The translations under genes were made by a program, and so were the position numbers. From Akebia trifoliata (lineage: Eukaryota > Streptophyta > Magnoliopsida > Ranunculales > Lardizabalaceae), in contig CM030711.1 of the NCBI GenBank assembly GCA_017979445.1, positions 38,742,757-38,806,756 of the forward strand: DNA of 64,000 nucleotides, in the 5' to 3' direction. Of this stretch, positions 10,480-23,475 are shown piece after piece. The notes beneath the pieces were generated by a model. The model was not told where the DNA came from. It worked only from the letters and a program-made list of their open reading frames with translations, and made no database searches. The stretch's first letter is position 1; each line of letters opens with the position of its first letter.

Positions 10480-11630
10480 GTGGATTTTTCTTATTCTCCA
10501 ATACTTTTTTTTTTTTTTTTCTGATGTATCACAAAATACCGAGGTTTGTTTCTTTCACATTTTCTGTTCAAGTGATGCTTGGTTCTACATCGGAGAATTA
10601 CATATCTTAGTCTTAGCCTGGTAGTTGATTGTTCTTCCTTCATATTCTGCATAGAATGAGAAGTTTCTATTTTTCTGCAGAATGTTTTGAAATACACAAA
10701 TGTTGTCTATTACTTTAGAAGGGAAAGAAAGCTAGTGGTAGTAACCTCATCTTAGAACAGTCAAACATCACACATTGTGATGGACCTAGCCCCTCAGTTG
10801 TATAGCATCATGAAGCACTCAAAGCTAATCCTCGCGATCTAGCTCAAGTCAGCCTTCCCAGTGAATCCTACGAGTTCCATAACCATCTAACGCTCTCCCA
10901 CTCTCTGAAATCAGCATTATACTCATGGTTGGGAGTATCATTTACTTCATCTATTCATCGGTGTTATGGTGTTTTACTTGCAAGTACCAATTTTTTAAAG
11001 TTTAAGCAAAATATTTCACTTCCATTCTTATATGGGTTTCATCAATGAAGTGAATAAATTCCGTAGGATTGAAAAGCAAAACAACAACAAAGTCTTACTC
11101 CAATGATTTGGGTCTTTCTACTCTGTCCAATTACAAGTCTTTTGGGTCTTTCTCTAACCTTTTTTAGGACCTTCAGCTTGAATATTCTTTTAAGTGGGAG
11201 CTGTATTTGACCTTCATTGAACATGCCCAAACCATCTCAGCTGAGTTTATCTTAGCTTATCACCTATTGGAACTAATATATATATATGGGGAAAGGTTGC
11301 ATGGACCAAGGTCCATATTCGGGCCACGTGGACTATCCCTTTGGTCCAAATGACAACTCAGCCCTCTTGTTTTTTATGTAGATTGGATTTTAGGAAAAGA
11401 ATCCCCAAAAATTTTTTTTTTTTAGCCAGATCTTAAGTTTAAAAATGGAAGGCCATTGAACTACTAGATTTAAAATTTAAATCTAATGGTGAAAAGATCT
11501 TTTTTTTCAATTATGTTTTTTATGGAGTTCATAAAACTTCATGCTCTATATGCATGTGGCATCCGATGGTGTATTTGGAAGCTACGTTGACATGTGGTCC
11601 ATAAAGATAGATGGTCTATTGGTCCATATA
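10480..11630. other. Intergenic DNA
   Basis: No gene is supported. Around 11290-11345 there is a TGGACCAAGGTCCATATTCGGG palindrome-like segment whose parts (GGTCCAT, GTCCATA) recur near 11600, suggesting a small decayed foldback element. Confidence 0.4.
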
Positions 11631-11633
11631 ACT

Positions 11634-11735
<102 letters not shown>

Positions 11736-12229
11736 CATGAATACATCTATCTCAAGATCCATATCTCTGCTACGTTCAATTTATCTATATGATGCTTCTT
11801 AATCATCCAACATTCAATTCGATAAAGCATAACTGGTCTTATGTAGTGGCGATTGGACTGTATAACTACAAGTTTTTTCTGTCCGGCATCTTCTTGTCTA
11901 AGGATTCCCACAGTTCTTTTGTAGTGGCGAATGGACTGCATACGTTATATAGGATGTTATCTAATTTGTTCAAGATATAATTCATATATAGAAAATCAGA
12001 ATGTTGTTATGCTTCAACATCAGTAACAGTTGTATTATTTGACTCGTTCTGTTTAAGAACAGGAGCATCTTCTTGAAAGAATTTGGTTAAATTTAATGTT
12101 GTTAAGTACAACAACATTTTTTGTTGTCAACGCTTAAAATTTGAGTCATTAAAGTTCTCGAGTTTTTCTTAGTGATTCATTTTTAATATGTGAAAATAGA
12201 ATTAGAAAAAAAAAAAATCAAAATTGTCT

Positions 12230-12860
12230 TAAGATTGTTATACGATAAATACCCAAGAATTGAACGTATATTATTCAATCTAATCATTTTTGGTTGATTA
12301 AATACATAGCCATTTTTCTTGTTAAAAAGTAATACAATAAAACCTTTTCTTACCAAAGTCTTCTTACGATAATTACATAAAAGTTACAGAAGTAATGCCA
12401 AATACAACATTGAACTATTTTGTCCTCTAATGGGCCACATGACATTGAACATTTAGTATAATGTCATTTTTGATTTTTGTTTCTCTCTATAGTTACGTCT
12501 AAATCAACTTTATGAGCCATCGATTTTAGAATGAATAAATTCACAATTTTTTAAGAAGTACTTTTTTTTTTCCATTTCACCTCTCTCTCTCTCTCCAATC
12601 CTAAACTTTATGTCAGAATTTATATTGTTGAAATATATGTCCATTTTTCAATATTGAAAATCAATTTGAATCTATTTTGGATGATTTGAGTAATCAGAAT
12701 TGTATTGGATTGCCAGTCAAACCAAACTTGATTGAAACCAATCTGACACAAAATCCAATTTTTAAAACGATAATTCTATCATTATTAATTGTATATAGTC
12801 CAAAATAAAGATTAAATGTTGAATCTAGAGTCTTAGATTTTCTGACGGTCCTTTTGAAAC
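12230..12860. repeat. Dispersed repeat, partner at 26850-27770
   Basis: Collinear similarity includes ACGTATATTATTCAATCTAA, TTTTTCTTGTTAAAAA, AAAAGTTACAGAAG and CAAAATCCAATTTTTAAAAC. The partner copy is interrupted by a family 1 MITE. A weaker relative lies at 2890-3130. No coding sequence is visible. Confidence 0.6.
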
Positions 12861-13074
12861 ACGCACCCATAAGCCCTGGCATGGCATGGGCTAGAACCAT
12901 AGATTTTTTCCTTGGGATACACAATAGTACATCCCCATAAATATGTGCAGGTATGTATCTTGAGGAAAAGAATCTATGGTTCTAGCATATGCCACGTCAT
13001 GGACATATGGTGGTGTGTGTCATAGAGAGAAGGTAAGGGTGTTTCAAAAAATCATTAAAATATATATCGTCAAT

Positions 13075-14264
13075 TGTTAGGTTGACGATGTTATATGGTA
13101 GATACCTGAGAATCGAAGAAATAGATGATTGATTGTGATTTGTGCTGAACATAATGTCCTTAAGATAGTTATGTTCTTGTAATTTAGTGCCTACGAATTT
13201 ATGAACAATTGTCTCCCAAGATACAACGATCACATGTGCAGAGGTAACATTTCAATCTACACGTCTAGCGAATCGAACATTAAGTTTGTCCTTAAGAAAT
13301 TCATAATGCAAGTAAAATATGAGAAAAGTGAAAAAAAATTTGAAAGAAAAAAAATCAAAGTTGAAATGACTTATTTATAGAAAAGAAAGAGACATGGAGT
13401 CTCTTGAAAATACAAGGCTTCTAAGAGACATGATGTCTTTTCAAAATTTAAGAGAGGTGTCTTTTTTAAGACAACCTTTCTGGACGAACAAACACCCATG
13501 GAAAAAGTGATAGGAATTAAGGGGTGTACCCCTTATTAAGTCCAAGCCCAACACTTAAATAAGCAAAAAAGCTTGTCATGCATACCCATGTGAAGCTAAA
13601 TTGTCAAAATTTGCACTCCCTTGTACGTGCACATACATTAAGGATCTTTTGGATCAATGGTTTAAATCCTTCTTGAGCCCATGTGCTCTTTAGTTTAAAC
13701 ACCCATGGAAAAAGTGATAGGAATTAAAGGGTATACCCCTTATTAAGCCCAAACCTAACACTTAAAGAAGCAAAAAAGCTTGTCGTGCATACCCACGTGA
13801 AGCCAAATTGTCAAAATTTGCACCCCCTTGTGCTTGCACATACATTAAGGATCTTTTGGATCAATGATTTAAATCCTTTTTGAGCCTATGTGCGCCTTGT
13901 GTATGCGTGGACTTACCCAAGTCTCTCTCATATTCACTTAAGTGATATGAAAAATTTTATATAAGAATTAGACAAATTTTTTATTCCTATCTGATGTGGG
14001 ACTAAAGAGTTTCACTAATAAACTCTATAGTTTTTCAGACCACATATTAACAAATCATAGCTAATAAGGGTTGTTTGGAGCAAATTTCTCATTCACTCAA
14101 AAGGGATTTTCGAAAATTTAATAAATGAAATAATTATTTTCAAAGAGAAGAATAAGTTTCCCAGTGGTCTCGCCTCAAATAAAGTGTGGGACCCACTTAA
14201 ATCATAGCTTAAAAAGACCCACTTAGTCACAAAAATCTATAAAATTTTGTAGATTTTTCCAACA
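13075..14264 (-). repeat. 3' LTR of the minus-strand Ty1/copia element, 1,190 bp
   Basis: Read on the minus strand the LTR runs from TGTTGGAAAAATC (14264) to CAACCTAACA (13075), with TG...CA ends. Just upstream of it on that strand is a purine-rich tract (TAATGTGGAAGAT, 14277-14265) that fits a polypurine tract. A TATA-like TCTATAAATAAG lies near 13375. The homologous LTR at 23476-23795 matches at both ends but lacks most of the centre. The LTR contains a 207-bp tandem duplication (13490-13900). Confidence 0.75.
13490..13900. repeat. 207-bp tandem duplication inside the copia LTR
   Basis: Units begin AAACACCCATGGAAAAAGTG at 13490 and again at 13697. The copies differ at scattered single bases (for example GGGGTGTACC versus GGGTATACC), so the duplication is not recent, or was present in the source element. 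Confidence 0.8.
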
Positions 14265-16726
14265 ATCTTCCACATTAATGAAAATGACAACAACTAAATG
14301 ACAATAAAACAAAACAAAATAAAAAAGTACAAATAGGAAAGATACTACACCGAGATAGATAACTTATGGCTTTGAACCTTCCCCAGTAAAAAAATTATAT
14401 GATTTACTAGCTAAACAATGAATATGATATCTTGAACTGTTTAACCTTAAGTGTAAATCATGACAACAGAACTCACATAGTTTCTTTCTTGACATAGTCA
14501 ATTCTTATAATTGTGTTCATTTTGGCCCTCAACAATTTTGAATTCATTAATGCTATAGAGAATTTTAGCCTTTATAAATTCTCATGGAAGCGACCAAACT
14601 TCACACTCACATATGTGGTGATTCTTATTAATAGTATCCTGTTGTACCCCAGTTGTGAATCAAGTTATAGGCATCATTAAAAGAAAAACTTAATCTAAAA
14701 ACTATTATAGGTAGCATCGTTACATTATAAGAGTAGGTAAGAGGGTTTATCTCCTCAGTGCTACTGGTAAGTTACACACAATTAGTTGTCCCGTTGAATC
14801 TAGATCTTGGGATCTCCAGTCAACTAGGTTGGATTGTCATTGAATGACCCTTTTGTGTAGGTTTTAATCTCATTTCCCTCGATGTACAGTATATTTGTTA
14901 TCTTGTTAAACCTTTGGTAAGCGGATTCGCAAGGTTGTCTTTAGACTTTATATAATTAATGAAAATAACTCCATTTAAGAGCAACTGCTTAACAGTATTG
15001 TGTCTATGGTTAATAGGTCGAGACTTATTATTGCTGCTTGATTATCACAATGTACACAAATGGCGGGCATGGGTTTTGGTCATAATGGAATATCCTCTAA
15101 AAAATGTCGAAGCCACTCAACTTCTTCTCATACTTTATCTAAAGCTATAAATTTTGATTCCATTGTGGATCAGGTTATACATGTATTCTTAAAAGATTTT
15201 CAAGAAATAATTGTACCTCTAAGTGTGAAAATATATCCACTTGTGGATTTTGATTCTTCAGAATCTGATATCCAACTGGCATTACAATATCTTTTAAGTA
15301 TCGTTGGATACCTAGTGTAGTGCAACCCATCATCCAGAGAAAATTTTAAGCATCTTAAAACTCCGACTAATGCCTTCCAATGATCTGATCCTGGATTACT
15401 TGTGTGTCTACTCAGTTTGCTAACTGAGTAAGCAATGTCTAACCTTTTGCAGTTCATGAGATACATTAAATTGATTATACGAGAGTACTTTAATTGAGAG
15501 TTACTTTCACTAGTATTTTTCTTCAAATGAAAATTAACTTCTACTAGTGTTTTAACAGAAATACAATTAAATTGATTAAATTTTTTAAGTATTTTCTTAA
15601 TATAATGTGATTAAGATAATATAAGTCCTTCTGACGTTCTACTAATTTTTATTTCTAGTATAACATTAGCAACACCTAAGTCTTTCATTTCAAACTTATT
15701 GATCAACATTTTCTTTGTTGACATGATGATATTTTTGTTAGATCCTAAAATTAACATATCATCAACATAGAGGCAAACAATGATATAAGCAGCTTCAATG
15801 CTTTTAAGGTATACACATTTGTTACATTCATTAATTTTGAAATCATTTGACAAAATTACACTGTCAAAATTTTCAAGTCATTATTTAGGTATTTGTTTAA
15901 ATCTATACATTAATTTAACAAGTCTGCACATTTTTATTTCTTGTTCTTTTACGGTACTTTTTGGTTGTTCCATATAAATTTCTTCATTTAATTCATCATT
16001 TAAAAAAGTTGTTTTAACATCTATTTGATGTATTTATAGCTTATGCAATGTTGCAATAACTATTAACATGCGAATGAAAGTTATTCTTACAACTGGTGAA
16101 TACATGTGAAAATAATCTAAATCTTTTTTTTGTTTGAACCCTTTGACAACAAGTTTTGCCTTGTACTTGTCTATAGAATTAGGGTTGTAACTTGGTTCGA
16201 GTTGGTTCAATTTAGAGCAAAATCAGAATCGAACTGACCAAGGTCGATACCATTATATGGGAACCAGAACCGAATTGATTTGGTCTTGAACTGAACTAAC
16301 TCAAACTAACCTTGATTCAATTTAGTTTGGTTCAGTTCCATGGGTTGTCAAAAAATGTTTTTTTTACACAAATTTATCAATAAAATTATGGAAACTATGA
16401 AAAATTAAAAACCAAAAAAAAAATAAATTATGAGACCATAAAGATTAGATTAATTTTGCAAAAAAAAAAAAAAAGGTTGGGTTTCATAAATTATCCAAAA
16501 AATTAATTTTTCTCCAAAACTACAAAACCCATCCCAAAATAAAATAGGTTTCCATTAATCTCTTCCACAACCAAATAAGTTTATGAAAAATGAATCTGAT
16601 TTGTGATATTTAAGAGATTGGGTTCACTTACAAGGGAGATTGGAAGCTTGTTTGGATCGGTTGGTTTCATTTTGATCCTCAACAAAATCGTTGGAGTTGA
16701 GAAGCAGCTCGTAGCCGCACCTCAAC

Positions 16727-16777
<51 letters not shown>

Positions 16778-17695
16778 TGAATAATGAGAACATCTTCGTT
16801 ACAAAACACCCCAACCCACCAGGCAATCAACGAATCCTAATCGTTGATTTCTTCGGAACTCTAATCATTACCACCATCACCTCCACCCTATTCGTCGTTA
16901 GAAGATGGATCAACACCACAATGTACATAAACCACTTTCCCAACCATGACCTCGTCGTTGGTCTCTACGTCCAATGGTGTTCAATCGGAACCAACAATCC
17001 CGGCGATACTCTGCAGCTCTACGTTGGCCTCCATTGCCTCATTTTCCAATTCACTCACGTCGTCTCAATTCCAAGAATCCTTCGAAGATTTCTTTTTGTA
17101 GCCGCATGCCTTGCAAGTTGCAAGAGAGAGAGAGGATGACCCCGACCGCCAGAGTTGAAAGGCAGCCCGTAGCCACACCTAAGTTGTAAGAGACAATAGA
17201 GAGAGAGTAAATGAGGGAAATATAAAGAAGGAAAAATAGTTTAGGGTTTTAAAAAAGAAAAAAAAAAAACTTATATTTTATTTAAAAATAATTGTTGGTT
17301 CGGTTTTCTATCAAGTCTGAACTGAGAACCAAACCGAACTCATCGGTTCTTCATTTTTTAAATTCGAAATTGAACCGTATTTAGTCTAAACAGAACCAAC
17401 CAATCCAAAATATACGGTTTTGTTCGATTCTTAGTTTGAACCGAATTAACTTGCACCCCTATATGGAACCATTAGGTTTCATCTTCTTTTTGAAGATCCA
17501 TTTGCAACCTATAGGCTTACTGTCAGGTGGAAGATCCACAAATTCCCAAGTGTGATTTTCCAAAATTGAATCAATTTCGCTATTCACAAAATCTTTCCAA
17601 AAAGGTGCTACAGGATGGATACTTGACCGTTGACAGTGATTAGAAGTAGTTGACTTGGTCATTGAATTTCTAATTTTAACTATTTGACGTAATCG
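14265..17695 (-). pseudogene. Decayed Ty1/copia pol (RT and RNase H), split by a hAT-like insertion
   Basis: Read right to left: an RT start with FVNSEIDSILENHTWEF and CKWIFKKKMKPNGSI (17662-17459), then a 1.28-kb insertion, then KLVVKGF-like residues resuming near 16179. Next come the RT catalytic box CLYVDDMLILG (about 15770), the KFEMKDLG segment, RNase H ([13 protein letters not shown], near 15400) and the pol end near 14900. Stops and frameshifts break the frame throughout. Integrase, protease and gag are missing: the element is truncated at about 17695. No 5' LTR is seen. It is dead and closely related to the plus-strand copy at 20460-23795. Confidence 0.8.
16180..17461. mobile_element. 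hAT-like non-autonomous element inserted in copia pol, 1,282 bp
   Basis: The ends are TAGGGTTGTAACTTGGTTCG and, inverted, TAGGGGTGCAAGTTAATTCGG. Flanks TATAGAAT (16172-16179) and TATGGAAC (17462-17469) match at six of eight positions, as expected for an aged 8-bp hAT duplication. The interrupted copia codons rejoin across it. Inside are subterminal GGTTC/GAACC repeats, a (GA)n run (16730-16767) and two direct copies of an AGTTGAGAAGCAGCTCGTAGC-like segment (about 16695 and 17150). A 178-codon plus-strand frame (16603-17139) runs through the GA tract and I do not regard it as a gene. Confidence 0.65.
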
Positions 17696-17749
17696 TCGCG
17701 ATGATGTAGCACACTTTCAATTGTCGATAAAGGGTACAATAGAAACTCG

Positions 17750-18440
17750 CTATAAAGGATCTGCTCCCTCCTAATCAGGCCTCAAAGTCCTAACCAAACT
17801 CGATCCTAAGAATAGTTGGGTCTGACAAAGCCTAATAAAAGTGTACCTATGTCTGAGCCCGACCCACAATTAGTCAGGCTGATTTATGTGTTAGGCTGGT
17901 CCATAATTTATTTAACTATTGCAATAAATAAATAACAAATAGAAAATAATTCATGATTTGGACCGTGCATCAACATTCAATCTAAGAAGAAGATTCCAGC
18001 GTAGAATATTATTCCCCCCAGACTTGACCCTAACTAAAATAACAAAGGTTCGATTAGGAGTGTTCTCCCATTCATGTATCATAAATAGATCAGCAGGAAC
18101 ACGGGAACTAATTGAAGTAATGAACCGTCTAATATTGACCCACTCATTAGTTCAATTGAGATAAAGAAAAATCATTTTATCTTTTTAGTGGAGAAGTACT
18201 AAAACTTCTATAATATTGATTATTGGGCTGGATCCGATGGGCCTACATTTTATAGGATACAAGTTGAGTGATACGGATAGGGCTGACAATGGGTCACCAT
18301 GAAATGAAAGGTAAATATTCAATTGTATGTCCATTGGGCCCTAGCCCCAATACAACAAATTCAGTACAACATAATGAAAGGTGTATAATCGATACTACAT
18401 AATGTGGGCCTTAACCTAATATGGATTTTTCGATAGTGTA
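17750..18440. repeat. Dispersed repeat, partner at 29205-29780
   Basis: Shared phrases in order: AACTCGATCCTAAGAATAGTTG, AATAAAAGTGTACC, GTTAGGCTGG, AGAAAATAAT, TTCTATAATATTGATTATTGGG and AAAGGTAAATATTCAA. Further pieces recur near 30640 and 41760. No coding sequence is visible. Confidence 0.55.
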
Positions 18441-19063
18441 CAATTCTATGTTACCTGGTTCGTGGGTTTTCTCAGATCGAATTTGGGTTCATGGTTTGAT
18501 ACTCTAAACCAAATCCGATTCGTAGTTGTAGGTAGAGATAATTTGTTTCTAGGTTCTCATTTGTTGGGTTGCTGTACACACACACACACACATATAAATA
18601 TAATACAAAAATATTGTACTCTTACCATTTGGTTTGTTGAACCCAACCGCAAAATTCAAAAATCCATTTGGCGCTAATTAATGGTAAAATACACAACCCC
18701 AACCCACCATATTCAAGCCAATTTGTGGGCCAAATGAGAGAGTGGACTATCTAATGGGCCAAAACCCCAAAAAATCAAATAGGCTTGGCTACCTTTTCAA
18801 AACCTGATGGACTAGTTGCACACCACTAGTTATTGGTTGCACTCTAACCTTAAAAAAATGTTTTTTTTTTTTAACCTACCATTGCACTTGATTATGGTAA
18901 TCTTATGGTTTAGGGGTTTATTCACCTTCCCATGACTTCTTCCATGTTCTTGTTTTATTTTTCTTGTGATTGATTTTGCTCGTGTATTATTTGGCATGAA
19001 CGCAAGGTATTGGTTTTTCAATCTCTGTTTAGGCTTTGTTAAGAAATTAATGAAAAGGTTATC
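18441..19063. other. Intergenic DNA with short (AC)n run
   Basis: No gene is supported. A short (AC)n run sits near 18577-18592. Confidence 0.5.
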
Positions 19064-19312
19064 AATCCGGATACATGGTGTCAACATGGCTTCCAACGAG
19101 TTTCTTATGCCCCACAATGACATTAAAATCGCCAAAACCAGGCCTTCCTTGATTTATCAAATCGGATACATGATGTCAACATGGCTTCCAACGAGTTTCA
19201 CTGATCAGACCCAAGTGTCAACATGGCTTCCAATGAGTTTCTTATGCCTCACAATGGCTTTAAAATCGCCAAAACTAGTCCTTCCTTGATTTATCAATCT
19301 GAATACATGGTA
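19064..19312 (+). repeat. Imperfect local duplication (about 2.5 units)
   Basis: GTCAACATGGCTTCCAACGAG occurs at about 19079 and 19173, with a third version (CCAATGAG) at about 19217. The longer block from there through CAAAACCAGGCCTTCCTTGATT is repeated at 19217-19295. The reading frame across it is a by-product of the duplication. Confidence 0.6.
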
Positions 19313-19499
19313 ATTACAAGGTATTTGTGATGTTTGCATATAGATTAGACTAATAAAAAATGATTGAACCAATAATAAGCTATGTGGCCATGGTTCGGGA
19401 AGAAGAAGAAAAAGAGTGCAATATTTTTTTTTTGTGGAGTGTAATCATCCAAATGGAGTGCAAAGGAGAATTTTTACTTGAGGTAGTGCAATTGGTATA

Positions 19500-19690
19500 C
19501 TACATTATAATGCGCCAAAAACGACTGCCTTACAGTCGCAAAAGGAGTCATTTCAAAAGGAGTGATTTTTTAATTGTGACAGCCCAAAATGGTCGGAAAA
19601 AATGACAGTCAAAACGACTGTTTTTAACAGTAGTGAAAAACGACGGTCTTAGACAGTCGTTTTTCTTGATTTATAATATAATTTTTTTTT
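19500..19690. repeat. Short palindromic repeats (ACGACTGT type), possible CACTA-like end
   Basis: AAAACGACTGTTTTTAACAGT and AAAACGACGGTCTTAGACAGT lie next to each other and fold on themselves. Such arrays of short inverted motifs occur near the ends of plant CACTA elements. No CACTA terminus is visible, so the assignment is tentative. Confidence 0.4.
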
Positions 19691-19954
19691 TCTAAATTCA
19701 TAAATTGAAAAAAATGGACCATTAAAAAAAATATTTTTCTGAAATACAAAAACCATTGCCACCAATATAGAAATATATTTATTCTCAAAAAACTTCTTTT
19801 TACTACCATTCAGTACAATGTACTAAAAAAAAAAAAGTATTGTTGCTTATTTTCTCTCATCTTTGATATTCAATACAATTGAAAAAAATAAATGGTAGAC
19901 TTGTTGCTTATGAGTCCTTGTCCATCCTGATTTTTCTACCTCTCTTATTACTTC

Positions 19955-20118
19955 TCACAATGATTCAAGTTTGGACATATTGTTCACAATTGCTTGAAAG
20001 TCAGGACGCTTGACAACATCGTCTTGAGCACACATTAATCCCAAACCAATAGCTTCCTTGGCCTCATTCTCTGGATACTTGCATTGTAGCCAGGGGTCTA
20101 CCACGGTGAAGTCAACAA
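19955..20118 (-). pseudogene. C-terminal tail of a receptor-like kinase
   Basis: The minus-strand frame reads VVDPWLQCKYPENEAKEAI, then GLGLMCAQDDVVKRPDFQ and a TGA stop. This matches the last part of a plant receptor-like kinase domain: subdomain X-XI, with the invariant arginine in KRPDF. Only about 50 kinase residues are present. Upstream sequence on this strand carries no kinase core, so it is a fragment. It is too short to assign a subfamily. Confidence 0.6.
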
Positions 20119-20459
20119 TAATTATTACTAGGAAATGCAAGAAGCCTTGAACAAAACAGAAGATTATCTTGGCATCACTACATGCACCAATTGAAAACAA
20201 GAAATGGGTCATGATGCAAAAGCTCTCTTCCCCTTAATAGTTTGGATCTGGAAAAAAGGGTAATACCTTTCGTTTTCTTTAATCGAGCCGCTTACCCTGA
20301 TCTCAAAGTTTATTGATACTTTATTTAAAAGAGAATCACTAAACGCCAAAAATGACAATTTTCCTAAAAATGCACATCGAGTGACAATTTACACTCTCTT
20401 ACAATATGAATGGTGGCGACTCCAAACCTTTATAGAAGTGATCTTGAAAATTTGAAAAT

Positions 20460-22865
20460 CACGTATTTACACATTCTATAGAAATGAGTTATAAACCTCT
20501 AGAATTAATTCATAGTGATATCTATGACTTAAAATTCGTTCAAACCAGATATGGGAAGAAGTATTTCATTACTTTCATCGATGATTGCACAAAATATTGT
20601 TATGTGTATTTGCTAAGAAGTAAAGAAGAAGCCTTAGAAATGTTTAAACATTATAAGGATGAAGTTGAAAATCAACTCAGGCAAATGATAAAGGTAGTAA
20701 GTAGTAATAGAGGAGGTGAATATGAAACACCCATTGGTGAGTTTTGTTTAGAATATAGTATTATTCACCAAACTACCGCTCCTTATTCACCACAATCTAA
20801 TGGTATTGTTGAACGCAAAAATCAAATCTTAAAAGAAATGGTGAATGTTATATTGATAAGTTCTAGTTCACCTTAAAATTTATGGGGGGAAGCAATCATT
20901 TCAGCAAATCATATTCTTAACAAAATATCTTACAAGAAATTAGATCAAACTCCATATGAGTTATGGAAAAGTCGAAGACCATCTTATAAATATTTAAAAG
21001 TTTGGGGGTGTTTATCTAAGGTAATGGTTCCTAACCCTAAAAAGGTTAAGATATGAAAAAAAATCATTGATTGTATATTCATTGGTTATGTACATAATAA
21101 TAGTATATATTGATTCCTTATGTATAAATTTGACATTCCTGACGTTCATGAAAATGCTATTATTGAGTCAATAAATACTTTATTTTTTGAAAATATTTTT
21201 TCTTGTAAAAATATACAAATGATAAGTTCTTATAAAAGAACTTATGATACTGCAATTACTAGTTCATAAGACAATATAAACCAAAATTCTATAGAAAATA
21301 AGGATGAACCTAGGCGTAGTAAAAGACCTAAAGTGACCAAGTCATTTGATACGAATTTTCTAACTTTTTTGTTAGAAAATGAATCTCAAACCTTTAAAGA
21401 AGCCATGTTTACACCTGAAGCACCTTATTAGGCAGAGAATGTGAATAGCGAAATTGATTCAATTTTGCAAAATCACATTTGGGAATTGATGGATCATCAA
21501 CTAGACAACAAGTCTATAGATTGCAAATGGATCTTCAAAAAGAAAATGAAACCTAATGGTTCCATAGATAAGTACAACACAACACTTGATGCCAAAGGGT
21601 TTAAATAAAAAAAAGGTTTTGACTATTTTCACACATATTCACCAGTTATAAGAATAACTTACATTCGTATGTTGATAGCTATTGAAACGTTACATAAGTT
21701 AGAAATACATCAAATGGATGTTAAAATAACTTTTTTAAATAGTGACTTAGATGAGAAAACTTATATGGAACAACCAGAAGGTTTTACTGTCAAAGGACAT
21801 GAAAGAAAAGTATGCAGACTTGTCAAATTACTTTATGAATTGAAACAAATTCCTAAACAATAGCATAAAAAAATTTGACTGTATAATATTGTCAAATGAT
21901 TTCAAAATTAATGAGTATGACAAATGTGTATAGGTTTAAAGCATTGAAGATGCTTATGTCATTGTTTGCCTTTATGTTTATTAAATGTTAATTTTAAGAA
22001 CTAACAAAAATATCATCAAATCAATAAAGAAAATATTGACTAATAAGTTTGAAATGAAATATTTAAGTGATGCGGATGTTATACTAGGAATAAAAATTAA
22101 TAGAACATTAGAAGGACTTGTATTATCTCAATCACATTATATTGAGAAAATACTTAAGAAATTTAATCAATTTGATTCTAGTCTTGTTAATACATTAGTA
22201 GAATTTAATTTTCATTTGAAGAAAAATATTGGTGAGAGTATCTCTCAATTAGAGTATTCTCATATAATTGGTAGTTTAATGTATCTCATGAACCGTACAA
22301 TGCCAAATATTATTTACTCAGTTGGTAAACTAAGTAGATATATAAGTAATCCAGGATTAGATCACTAGAAGGCATTAGTCAGGGTTTTAAGATACTTAAA
22401 ATTACTCTAGACTATAGGTTGCACTACACTAGGTATCCAACAGTACTTGAAGGATATTATGATGCCAATTGAATATCAGATTTTAAAGAATCAAAATCCA
22501 CAAGTTGATATTTTTTCACACTTGGAGGTGCAGACGTGTATAGCCCAATCCACCAAGGAATCAGAATTTATAGAGTTAGATAAAGCATAAGAAGAAGCTG
22601 AGTGACTTCGACATGTTTTAGAAGATATTCCATTATGACCAAAACCTGTGCCCGCCATCGGTGTACATTGTGATAAACAAACAGTGATAACAAAGACACA
22701 AAATAATATTTACAATGGTATGTCTTGACATATTCATTATATACACAATACTATTAAGCAGTTGCTTTCAAATATAGTTATTTCCATTAATTATATAAAA
22801 TCTAAGGAAAACCTTGCGGATCCGCTTACCAAAAGTTTAATAAGAGAGTAAATATACATCACATC
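20460..22865 (+). pseudogene. Decayed Ty1/copia pol (integrase, RT, RNase H)
   Basis: In order: the integrase core (20484-20876: IHSDIYD, FIDDCTKYCYVYLLRSKEEA, and YSPQSNGIVERKN, giving the D,D-35-E pattern with SSNRGGEYE). After a stop at 20874 the frame resumes with LWGEAIISANHILN. RT follows from about 21420 (CKWIFKKKMKPNGSIDKY, HQMDVKITFLN). The catalytic YVDD box near 21960-21990 is broken (CLYVY-stop-MLILR). RNase H (22200-22860) ends near ENLADPLTKSL. At least eight stops or frameshifts interrupt the frame, so the element is inactive. gag and protease are absent and the left end fades near 20460. Confidence 0.8.
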
Positions 22866-23475
22866 GAGGGGAATGAGATTAAAGCCTACACAAAAGGGTC
22901 ATCACAATTGCAATCCAACGTAATTGACTAGAGATCTCAAGATCTAGGTTCAATGGGACAATTAGTTGTGTGTGACTCATCAATAGCACTGAGGAGATAA
23001 ACCCTCATATCTACTCCTATGATGTAACGATGCTGCCTGTAATGGTTTTTTAGGGTAAGCTTTACTTTTAATAATGCCTATTACTTGATTCTTAACTGGG
23101 GTACAGCAAAATACTCTTAATAGGAATCACCTATGTGAATGTGAAGTTGAGCCGCTTCCATGAGAATTTATAAAAGTAAAAATTCTCTATAGCACTCATG
23201 AATTCAGGAATGTTTAGGGCCAAAATGAACATAACCGTGATAATCGACTATGTCAGGAAAGGAACTATGTGAATGTTATTGTCTTGATTTACACTAGAGG
23301 TTGAACAATTCAAGACATTGTGTTCACTATTTAGCTAGTAAATCCTATAGTTTTTACTAAGGAAGATTCAAAACCACAAGCTACCTATCCCGATGTAGTA
23401 TCTTTCCTATTTATACTCTCTTTATTTTGTTTTATCGTTATTTTAGTTGTCGCCATTTTCATTCATGTGGGGGAT
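22866..23475 (+). other. copia 3' untranslated region and polypurine tract
   Basis: Non-coding sequence matching the inverse of 14280-14890 in the minus-strand copy. It ends in the purine-rich ATGTGGGGGAT (23465-23475) directly before the LTR, the usual position of a polypurine tract. Confidence 0.6.

Noticed and set aside
16603..17139. 178-codon plus-strand frame as a host gene
   Set aside because: It runs through a GA microsatellite inside a transposable element and matches no family I know; kept only as a low-interest finding.
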